From Methylococcales bacterium (GTDB lineage: Bacteria; Pseudomonadota; Gammaproteobacteria; Methylococcales; Methylomonadaceae), in the NCBI GenBank assembly GCA_026399015.1, contig JAPLRS010000007.1, positions 31,873-95,872 on the forward strand: a stretch of DNA of 64,000 nt, written 5' to 3'. The notes below the pieces were generated by a model, which was not told where the DNA came from, ran no database searches, and saw only the letters and a program-made list of their open reading frames with translations. Shown piece after piece: positions 36,556 to 44,068 of this stretch. Made by a program: the position numbers and the translations under genes. Within the stretch, counting starts at the first letter, position 1, and the number at the start of each line of letters is the position of its first letter.

Positions 36556-38895
36556 ATGAACATTAATACTAATCTTACATTACGACGCTCCATCCAAATG
36601 ATTTTGGCTGGTTCTTTGTGTCTAACTGGCGTGGCTAACGCAGTATTACTTGATCATGGCCCTGCTGATCCAAATTTAACGTGGCCTTCTTGGTACCGAG
36701 ATAATAACGGTTTAGCACTAGGTTTATGCAAATCTGCCTCACCTATGTGTTTACCCACAGCTCCAGATCCTGCTGGTTTTGCCGGCAATGTCGGGGCAGA
36801 AATGTTTTATAACATGGTAGAGTTTAAATCTACGAAAACAGGCTCTGATTTTCAATACCGTTATTTAGCAGGACTGGAAGCTTCATACTTGCCTCTTGGT
36901 AAACCTGTGCACGGCACCGAAGTTACCTTTGCTCGTATACGTATCACCTTTAATTTTAATGACCCTAAAAAGAATGGTACTTATAAAGTAATTCATCCTT
37001 TTGGCGTCGAAATCTTTGAAAATGTAAAAGCAACGGCTACTACTAATTTGATTGGCGCTAAAGCAGCAAATTTCTTTACTATTGATGTGCCATTAGGACC
37101 TGTAATGAACTTTGGTGACGCGGTAAACGGCCCTATTGGCCCCTTTATCAAATGGGATACCATGCCTGCTGGAGGTTTAACAGGTCCAATTGCTGGTGAA
37201 AAATTTGTTGGAGACCCTGCAGTTGCACATACTTTTACCGGCAGCCCCTTTGATACTAACTTTATTCGCATCGAAGGCCCAGTAGGTTCTAATTTAGATG
37301 GATTAGGTAATGACTTTTTAGAATCTTATTACGGTTTTGTGGTTGGTCAAATATGGACAGCACCGATAGCGCAGAACTTAAGTATTGATCAAGCGGTTGT
37401 TACTACTAGCGGAAACACAAACGCAATTGATGTGTGGGCCACCTCATCTGTAAATCAAAAATTATTTTTAACCGGTAACAATGTACCTAGTTTAGAACTA
37501 CATCCAAGTGGCACTGTGCCAGGTAAATATCATGGCCATGTAGAATATCCAACTAACTACGCTTTACCTACTGCCATTACTGTCAGCAATGTGACTAGTA
37601 ATCCTATAATTAGTAAATCAACGGGGTTAACTGATGTTGTAAGCATCAGTAAAGCGACTTATGACACAAATACTGGCGATATCATTTTAGTTGCCAGCAG
37701 TAATAATGAAGTAAACAACCCTAGCTTAATTGCTGAAGGTATTCCAGGATTAACAACTGCCCAGAATACTTTAACAAAAGGCGCTTGTACAACTGCTGGC
37801 TTGGTAGTAGATTTTAATGAGGTCTGTTTAAAATATAATTTACCCGTACAATACGAAGTACCTGAAAAAGTATCTATCTTATCTTCAAAATCGGGAAATC
37901 ATGCTGAACAACTTGTGCAGGTTATTGGTAAAACTCAACAACCGAAATCTAGACCTTCTGCTAATAACCTATTAGGCTCAAATGCTTTTGTAGTAAACAA
38001 TTTTGGTAACAGCGCTTTACTATTAGGTAACAACACCCTACCCGCTAATGCTTATATTGTTGAACAACCCACTAATGGCACGGTTGCATTAGTAGCTGGT
38101 CAATGGACATTTACCGCAAATGGAAATGCTCTAGCAGGTACTGATCGCTTTAAATATGTGGTTCAAGATACCATAACTTTAGGCGTATCTGATGCGGCGA
38201 CCGTGGATTTAACCATTAATGCGCCGCCAGTCGTTGTTCCGCCACCAGTAGTAACGCCACCTGTCGTGGTACCACCGGTTGTGACACCTACACCTCCGGT
38301 TACCGTGACATCGGCTGCTGTTGCTAATCCTGACCAGTTTGCGGTATCCAGCTCTAGCCTATCAACAACTAAGTTGGCCATACTAGGCAACGATACGTCA
38401 ACATCTGCTGTTAATTTAGGCTCAGTAAGTATAGTAACCGCACCTAAAAATGGATCTGTAACTAAAAATGCTGATGGTACTGTCAGTTATACAGTAGCAA
38501 AAACCAATACCACTATTACAGATAGCTTTACTTACACTGTTAAAAATGCGTCTGGTTTACCGTCAAATACAGCTACTGTGCAAGTATCGCAATTCCCAGC
38601 TAATGAGGTTGTGGCGTTTACTGCTCAATTTACAACGGCAAAATCGGCTTGGACGCTGTCAGGTAATACTACTTGGGCAAATCTTAACTTAGCTCAAACA
38701 AAAGCTAGTTGCTGGTTTGGTTCTGGTGCAGCCCCAACACAGTCCACATTAATTGGTACGGCTGTTGTTGGGACCAATGGTAAGTTTAGTATAGCTAGTT
38801 CAATCGCACCACTAGTTAACGGTGTGCAAACAACAGCCATTAGCTGTCAAACCAGTAACGGTGGACTTAAGACGGGTACTACAACTATCAAGTAA
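36556..38895 (+). CDS. Large secreted protein, paralog D (LDHGP/WYRD family) with Pro-Val linker
   Basis: 779 residues, close paralog of C. Signal peptide up to GVANA, then LLDHGPADP, WPSWYRDNNGLALGLC, NVGAEMFYNMVEF, GLEASYLPLG, ARIRITFNFND, HPFGVEIFENVK and GPIGPFIKWD. After the first Ig-like module (AGTDRFKYVVQD) there is a Pro/Val/Thr linker of about 35 residues (PPVVVPPPVVTPPVVVPPVV) absent in C, then a cadherin-like module (AILGNDTSTSA, ITDSFTYTVKNASG) and the shared terminal module. The linker probably spaces domains in the envelope or outside the cell. A hairpin follows. Confidence 0.85.
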   Translation: MNINTNLTLRRSIQMILAGSLCLTGVANAVLLDHGPADPNLTWPSWYRDNNGLALGLCKSASPMCLPTAPDPAGFAGNVGAEMFYNMVEFKSTKTGSDFQYRYLAGLEASYLPLGKPVHGTEVTFARIRITFNFNDPKKNGTYKVIHPFGVEIFENVKATATTNLIGAKAANFFTIDVPLGPVMNFGDAVNGPIGPFIKWDTMPAGGLTGPIAGEKFVGDPAVAHTFTGSPFDTNFIRIEGPVGSNLDGLGNDFLESYYGFVVGQIWTAPIAQNLSIDQAVVTTSGNTNAIDVWATSSVNQKLFLTGNNVPSLELHPSGTVPGKYHGHVEYPTNYALPTAITVSNVTSNPIISKSTGLTDVVSISKATYDTNTGDIILVASSNNEVNNPSLIAEGIPGLTTAQNTLTKGACTTAGLVVDFNEVCLKYNLPVQYEVPEKVSILSSKSGNHAEQLVQVIGKTQQPKSRPSANNLLGSNAFVVNNFGNSALLLGNNTLPANAYIVEQPTNGTVALVAGQWTFTANGNALAGTDRFKYVVQDTITLGVSDAATVDLTINAPPVVVPPPVVTPPVVVPPVVTPTPPVTVTSAAVANPDQFAVSSSSLSTTKLAILGNDTSTSAVNLGSVSIVTAPKNGSVTKNADGTVSYTVAKTNTTITDSFTYTVKNASGLPSNTATVQVSQFPANEVVAFTAQFTTAKSAWTLSGNTTWANLNLAQTKASCWFGSGAAPTQSTLIGTAVVGTNGKFSIASSIAPLVNGVQTTAISCQTSNGGLKTGTTTIK

Positions 38896-38908
38896 TACTC
38901 TCTATATT

Positions 38909-38945
38909 TATAGTAGAAATGGAATTGAATTCCGTTTCTACTATA
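38909..38945 (+). terminator. Hairpin after paralog D
   Basis: TATAGTAGAAATGGAAT and its complement ATTCCGTTTCTACTATA form a long stem with one G-T pair, 14 bp after the stop codon. No strong T run follows. Confidence 0.7.
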
Positions 38946-39112
38946 ACAATTCTGCTTAGTTACCCATTAAGACTCCGTCAAGAAACCTATTCTTACCATC
39001 CACTATTGGTTTTAAAAGCATAATAGTGGCACATTTTGCTTAGCACAAAATACCAGAAATCAAGCTTTACCCTGTATAATCTGCTTATTTTTCTATTAGA
39101 TAGTAAGCATTC

Positions 39113-40504
39113 ATGACCACCGTTAATTCCGAAAAACTTTCTAGCGCCCGTTTTGCTCAAGCCACTGATGCTTTTGTAGAAGTCTTTACTGCCTCTGTTG
39201 ATTTTGACAAGCGCATGGCGGATCAAGACATTCAAGGTTCCATTGCCCACGCTACGATGTTAGCCAAATGCGATATTTTGACGGATGCAGAGCGGGATGA
39301 CATTATTAAAGGCCTAAGTCAAATTAAAGCCGAAATAGCAAAGGGTGAATTTAATTGGTCAATTAAGCAAGAAGATGTACACATGAACATCGAAGCTCGC
39401 TTAACTGATTTAATTGGAATTGCTGGTAAAAAACTGCATACAGGGCGCTCAAGAAATGATCAAGTAGCGACCGATATTAGGCTATATTTACGCAATGAAA
39501 TTGAACTCATTACGGCGCAATTACACCGCTTACAAGTGGCTATTCTAGATTTAGCTGACCTGCATTTTGATACGATTATGCCGGGCTTTACGCACTTACA
39601 AGTCGCCCAACCTATTACCTTTGGCCATCACTTAATGGCTTGGTTTGAAATGTTGGTGCGTGACCATGAACGTTTACAAGATTGTAAAAAACGCCTTAAT
39701 GTGATGCCTTTAGGGGCTGCAGCTTTAGCTGGCACCAGTTATCCTATTGATCGATATTTAACAGCAGAGCTTTTAGGCTTTAGTCGCCCTTCTGCTAATT
39801 CATTAGACTCTGTCAGTGATCGGGATTTTGCAATTGAATTTACAGCGGCCGCTAGTTTGATCATGATGCATTTATCTAGATTCTCTGAAGAATTAATCTT
39901 ATGGTCTAGTGCTCAATTTGATTTTATTGAATTACCCGATGCCTTTTGCACGGGCTCATCCATTATGCCGCAAAAGAAAAACCCAGATGTCCCAGAGTTA
40001 GTGAGAGGAAAATCTGGCCGAGTAACTGGGCATTTAGTTTCACTACTCATGCTAATGAAGAGCCAACCCTTAGCGTATAACAAAGACAATCAAGAAGACA
40101 AAGAGCCCTTGTTTGATACGGCAGATACTTTAATTAACTGTCTACGCGCCTACGCAGACATGGTGCCACATATTAACCCTAAAAAAGAAAATATGTATAA
40201 CTCAGCTAAACGTGGCTTTGCTACAGCAACAGACTTAGCTGATTATTTGGTTCGCAAAGGTTTGGCGTTTAGAGATGCGCACGAAATTGTAGGTTTAGCG
40301 GTACGTTTAGGTGTAGAAACACAGCGCGATTTATCTGAAATACCTTTAACAGAATTGCAAAAGTTCTCTGCACTTATTTCAGAAGATGTGTTTAGCTATT
40401 TATCTTTAGAAGGATCTGTTGCTGCTAGAAATCATGTCGGCGGCACTGCACCAGAGACTGTGCAACTCGCTATCAAGACAGCACGATTTAAGTTAAACCT
40501 ATAA
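39113..40504 (+). CDS. argH: Argininosuccinate lyase
   Basis: 463 residues, the usual length. It cleaves argininosuccinate to arginine and fumarate, the last step of arginine synthesis, as a cytosolic tetramer. The superfamily signature [20 protein letters not shown] contains the catalytic Ser loop. [18 protein letters not shown] near residue 110 and the [15 protein letters not shown] region (catalytic His) near 155 are also intact. It is a housekeeping gene inserted between accessory genes. A near-palindrome CCACTATT...AATAGTGG lies about 85 bp upstream (39000-39029). Downstream lies the extended dyad at 40556-40587. Confidence 0.96.
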   Translation: MTTVNSEKLSSARFAQATDAFVEVFTASVDFDKRMADQDIQGSIAHATMLAKCDILTDAERDDIIKGLSQIKAEIAKGEFNWSIKQEDVHMNIEARLTDLIGIAGKKLHTGRSRNDQVATDIRLYLRNEIELITAQLHRLQVAILDLADLHFDTIMPGFTHLQVAQPITFGHHLMAWFEMLVRDHERLQDCKKRLNVMPLGAAALAGTSYPIDRYLTAELLGFSRPSANSLDSVSDRDFAIEFTAAASLIMMHLSRFSEELILWSSAQFDFIELPDAFCTGSSIMPQKKNPDVPELVRGKSGRVTGHLVSLLMLMKSQPLAYNKDNQEDKEPLFDTADTLINCLRAYADMVPHINPKKENMYNSAKRGFATATDLADYLVRKGLAFRDAHEIVGLAVRLGVETQRDLSEIPLTELQKFSALISEDVFSYLSLEGSVAARNHVGGTAPETVQLAIKTARFKLNL

Positions 40505-40555
40505 AAGAACATCTATTAAAGACTTTTTTATTTACATAAAATATTAAAAGTGTGA

Positions 40556-40608
40556 AAATCACCCTACATAAATATGTAGGGTGATTTAAACCATACCACC
40601 TACATAAG
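40556..40608 (+). promoter_or_regulatory. Palindromic box inside a 32-bp perfect dyad upstream of the protease gene
   Basis: CTACATAAATATGTAG (40564-40579) is a perfect cluster box. It sits inside a longer dyad with 14-bp perfect arms (40556-40569 and 40574-40587). CATAAG (40603-40608) lies 23 bp after the box. The long stem could equally be a terminator for argH (it lies about 52 bp after its stop), so the regulatory reading is less certain than at the other sites. Confidence 0.5.
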
Positions 40609-40638
40609 TCAACTTCACCAACTTATGAATTTTATTTT

Positions 40639-42660
40639 ATGCATTCAATTAACCATAAATTATTCACGTTAGTCAGTTCATCTATATTCATTTTATTACC
40701 CGCCACTTTATTGGCCGCCAAACATAATAATTCTAAAGTCGTATATAGTGCTCATCAAAAAGCATCATCTAAAGTTTTAAAAACGGCAGAGCATATACGC
40801 GACCGCTATATCGTCATTTTTAAAGAAACTTCAGTCGGCCCAAAATCAATTTATTCAACCGGTAATTTAAAGGCCGATGTTGATGATCTGGCTGACACAC
40901 TAAATTATAGACACGGTGGTACAAGAGATAAAACTTGGCACAAAGCGGTTAAAGGTATGGCTGCTCATTTAACTGCTCAACAAGCTGAAAACTTGGCCAA
41001 TGATCCAGATGTTGCTTTAGTGGAAGAAGACGGGGTTGTTTATGCCAATACTACTCAAACTTCTGCAACTTGGGGACTTGATCGAATTGATCAAATAAAT
41101 TTACCACTCAATAACACGTATACTTACACAAATACAGGCACTGGTGTAACAGCCTATATCATTGATACCGGTATTCACACTACCCATCAGGAGTTTGGTA
41201 GCCGTGCATCATGGGGTACTAACATAACTGGTGATAGAAAAAATGATGATTGTAACGGTCATGGTACGCACGTTGCAGGCACAGTCGGAGGTGCTACTTA
41301 TGGAGTCGCCAAAGGTGTTAACCTAGTAGCAGTAAAGGTTTTAGGTTGTAATGGCTCAGGGAGTACTTCTGGGGTTATTGCTGGTATTGATTGGGTGACT
41401 ACCAACAAGAAACCTAATTCCGTTGCTAATATGAGTTTAGGCGGGGGCTTATCTGCCGCCTTAAATAATGCCGTTACTAACTCGATTAACGCTGGCGTAG
41501 TTTATGCAGTTGCCGCAGGAAATAGTAACGCAGACGCATGCTTAGAATCACCTTCATCAACGCCAACTGCAATAACTGTTGGCGCAACAGAATCAAATGA
41601 TGCAAGGGCTTCATATTCAAACTACGGTAGTTGTTTAGATATTTTTGCACCTGGAACAGGTATAACTTCATCTTGGTACACAAGTAACACGGCAACGAAT
41701 ACAATTAGTGGTACTTCAATGGCCACACCTCATGTTGTAGGCGCAGCTGCTCTATATTTATCCGCGTACCCTGGCTCAACGCCTGCACAAGTTACATCCG
41801 GATTACTTCAAATTGCTAACAATAATTTAGTCACTAACCCTATGGGTTCATCTAATAAATTACTTTATACTAATCTTGCCCCCCCAGATTTGATCGCACC
41901 TACTGGTGTTAATATAGATACACCTCTTAACGCAAACTCATTAACTGGGACTGTAGCACTAACTGCTAGTGCTAGTGACAATGTAGGCATTTATAAAGTT
42001 GAGTTTTATGCAAACAATACTTTAATTGGTACTGCTACAAATTTAATTAATTCTTCCTATTCTATTAACTGGAATACCTCATTAATATTAAATGGTTCTT
42101 ATAATTTATCAGTCAAAGCATTTGACATCTCAGGTAACTCTACAACTTCAAGCACACCTGTTTCAGTTCTTGTCAATAACACGACACCAACTTGCCAAGC
42201 TATGAACCAAGCTATTATTGATTCAAGCTTTGAACTACAATCTTCGGCTTGGATCAATACTAATGTATTTTGGAATTTAGGAACTGGACTTGCTAATAGT
42301 GGTAGTTGGATCGCTTGGCTTGGTGGTTATGGTTTCGCTAACTTTGATGATTTATATCAAGAAGTCACAATACCTAACGATGCATGTGCAGCTAATTTTA
42401 GTTTTATGATTAAAATCACAACTGCTGAACGAGCAAGTGCTGGTAAAAATGACAATATAGCGATTAACGTTACCAGTGCAACAGGAACTGTTTTAAGTAA
42501 TTTGGCTAATTACTCAAATAAAGACGCCTCCACTGACTTCGTCCTTAAAAGTTTTGATTTATTAGCTTATAAAGGTCAAACCATTCGATTGCAATTCCAT
42601 TCGGTTGAAAATGGCTCACGACAAACTAGCTTTTATATTGATGACGTGACTTTAAAATAA
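40639..42660 (+). CDS. Secreted subtilisin-like serine protease (S8) with C-terminal Ig and lectin-like domains
   Basis: 673 residues. Signal peptide (1-27); inhibitor I9 propeptide (about 55-138, RYIVIFKETSVGPK to VALVEEDGVV); S8 catalytic domain with D176 (YIIDTGIH), H208 (NGHGTHVAG) and S360 (SGTSMATPH); then an Ig-like module (about 425-510, YKVEFYANNTLIGTA) and a C-terminal jelly-roll-like domain (IIDSSFELQSS to SFYIDDVTLK). Proteinase-K-like layout. It should cleave extracellular proteins; the propeptide is removed on activation. A cluster-type palindrome precedes it and a PrcB-like gene follows. A terminator lies directly downstream. Confidence 0.94.
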   Translation: MHSINHKLFTLVSSSIFILLPATLLAAKHNNSKVVYSAHQKASSKVLKTAEHIRDRYIVIFKETSVGPKSIYSTGNLKADVDDLADTLNYRHGGTRDKTWHKAVKGMAAHLTAQQAENLANDPDVALVEEDGVVYANTTQTSATWGLDRIDQINLPLNNTYTYTNTGTGVTAYIIDTGIHTTHQEFGSRASWGTNITGDRKNDDCNGHGTHVAGTVGGATYGVAKGVNLVAVKVLGCNGSGSTSGVIAGIDWVTTNKKPNSVANMSLGGGLSAALNNAVTNSINAGVVYAVAAGNSNADACLESPSSTPTAITVGATESNDARASYSNYGSCLDIFAPGTGITSSWYTSNTATNTISGTSMATPHVVGAAALYLSAYPGSTPAQVTSGLLQIANNNLVTNPMGSSNKLLYTNLAPPDLIAPTGVNIDTPLNANSLTGTVALTASASDNVGIYKVEFYANNTLIGTATNLINSSYSINWNTSLILNGSYNLSVKAFDISGNSTTSSTPVSVLVNNTTPTCQAMNQAIIDSSFELQSSAWINTNVFWNLGTGLANSGSWIAWLGGYGFANFDDLYQEVTIPNDACAANFSFMIKITTAERASAGKNDNIAINVTSATGTVLSNLANYSNKDASTDFVLKSFDLLAYKGQTIRLQFHSVENGSRQTSFYIDDVTLK

Positions 42661-42680
42661 ATTTATAGCGATAATCAGCA

Positions 42681-42711
42681 AAAAAAGAGCGTCTTTGGAC
42701 GCTCTTTTTTT
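42681..42711 (+). terminator. Rho-independent terminator after the protease gene
   Basis: AAAAAAGAGCGTC-TTTG-GACGCTCTTTTTT: a 13-bp perfect stem with a tetraloop and T run. Confidence 0.95.
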
Positions 42712-42757
42712 ATAAATACTCACTTTATCAATATTCTAGCAACACCGAGTCTATAAA

Positions 42758-43348
42758 ATGTTTTTAATCAGATTAACTGTTTTATCAATTGGATTAGTTG
42801 CTTACATGAGCTTGGCAATAGCAAAAGGTAATCCTGCCCCATCCATCACAACGCTTAGAACAATAAATCAAGGCAGTACCAGTGGCATTCAAACAGAACA
42901 TTTTGAAGTTATCCGAGATAATGCGAGTTTATTAAAACTCTGGCAATTGCATACCGGAAGTATTTCGCAATCTACATCAACAAATCCCCAATTAGAATCA
43001 CCCAATCTGGAGTCAACACAACTTAAAGTAGTAAACCCCGAGTTACCACCAATAGCAGCGCCCACAGCAACGTTACCTACCCTAGATTTTAATAAAGAAA
43101 TGCTTATTGCGGCTTTTGCTGGAAATAAGACTACTGGCGGATATTTAATAAATGTAACTGAAGTTAATGTGTTAGTAGATAAAATCGAAATTAACTTAGT
43201 ATTAATAAAACCCAGCACTAACTGTATGGTAACCAGCTCTATCACGCAACCTTACACAATGGTGGCCGCGCAACCCATCAGCGACAAACCCGCACATTTT
43301 AATTTACAGATTAAATCTAAGAACTGTGACACTGGCTTGATTGAGTAA
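42758..43348 (+). CDS. Secreted PrcB-like protein
   Basis: 196 residues with a signal peptide (LTVLSIGLVAYMSLAIA). The C-terminal half (MLIAAFAGNKTTGGYLINVTEV to YTMVAAQP) fits the PrcB C-terminal domain, first named from a surface protease complex component of Treponema denticola. The middle is a Pro/Thr-rich stretch not seen in most members. Its position right after a subtilisin-like protease agrees with a protease partner or protease-associated role, which is inference. A terminator separates the two genes, so it needs its own promoter. Confidence 0.75.
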   Translation: MFLIRLTVLSIGLVAYMSLAIAKGNPAPSITTLRTINQGSTSGIQTEHFEVIRDNASLLKLWQLHTGSISQSTSTNPQLESPNLESTQLKVVNPELPPIAAPTATLPTLDFNKEMLIAAFAGNKTTGGYLINVTEVNVLVDKIEINLVLIKPSTNCMVTSSITQPYTMVAAQPISDKPAHFNLQIKSKNCDTGLIE

Positions 43349-43361
43349 GGTAATCGGTCAC

Positions 43362-44066
43362 TCAATTATTAAGAGGCAAACCTTTCATCAACCAAGAAAT
43401 AAAGGTTTCTCTGTTTCTAGAACAAATCACTACTTTGCCGCGACCAGAGAACTTAAGCACCATGCCTTCGCCACTGGTTACACTGTTTACTAATTGACCT
43501 AATAAACCACCTGATTGTTGAGTAGCAACAGAAATTTCATGATGTAGCGCACTATCCCACGCGACAACATGAGAGTTATCAATCACGATATCTTTGCCCG
43601 GTTCTACATCTAATACAAAGCTTGAGCCAAAGCCAGATACGGCTAATTTACCTTGTCCTGAGGCTTCACAAATAAAAAAACCTCCGGTTTGACCAAAAAT
43701 GGCTGAGCCCATGTTCTGGCTAATAACATTTAAATTAACGCCACTCTCTGCCGCTACAAATGCACCATCAGTTATTTTGTAACTGACATTACTCACTTCC
43801 AATACTTGAATAGCGCCAGGCAATGTGGGGGATAATAAACAATCACCATCGCCATGAGTAGCTTCAATATGTTGTTGAAAAAAGGACTCTCCATTAGCAA
43901 AACGACGCATTAAAGCACTGGCTATACCGCCAGTCATTTTACCTTTTAGCTCTAAACCACTTTCCATCATCACCATGGCATTGGATTCGCAATAAATTTT
44001 TTCGCCCCGTCGTAAACTCACATGTAAAAAAGGATCTACCTCACCGGTTACCGTAAATTCTGCCAT
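43362..44066 (-). CDS. TIGR00266/AIM24 family protein
   Basis: 234 residues, no signal peptide. It fits the AIM24/TIGR00266 beta-prism family: EVDPFLHVSLRRGEKIYCESNAMVMM near the start, GESFFQQHIEA, PGAIQVLEV, FGQTGGFFICEASGQGKLAVSGFGS and GEGMVLKFSGRGKV near the end. The biochemical role of bacterial members is not established. It begins 3 bp after the comEC stop on the same strand, so it belongs to the lolC-lolD-comEC transcript. Confidence 0.9.
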   Translation of the reverse strand: MAEFTVTGEVDPFLHVSLRRGEKIYCESNAMVMMESGLELKGKMTGGIASALMRRFANGESFFQQHIEATHGDGDCLLSPTLPGAIQVLEVSNVSYKITDGAFVAAESGVNLNVISQNMGSAIFGQTGGFFICEASGQGKLAVSGFGSSFVLDVEPGKDIVIDNSHVVAWDSALHHEISVATQQSGGLLGQLVNSVTSGEGMVLKFSGRGKVVICSRNRETFISWLMKGLPLNN

Positions 44067-44068
44067 GC

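Noticed and set aside
40591..40606. A second box at CCACCTACATAAGT near the protease start
   Set aside because: Only the left half CTACAT is present, without the ATGTAG partner.
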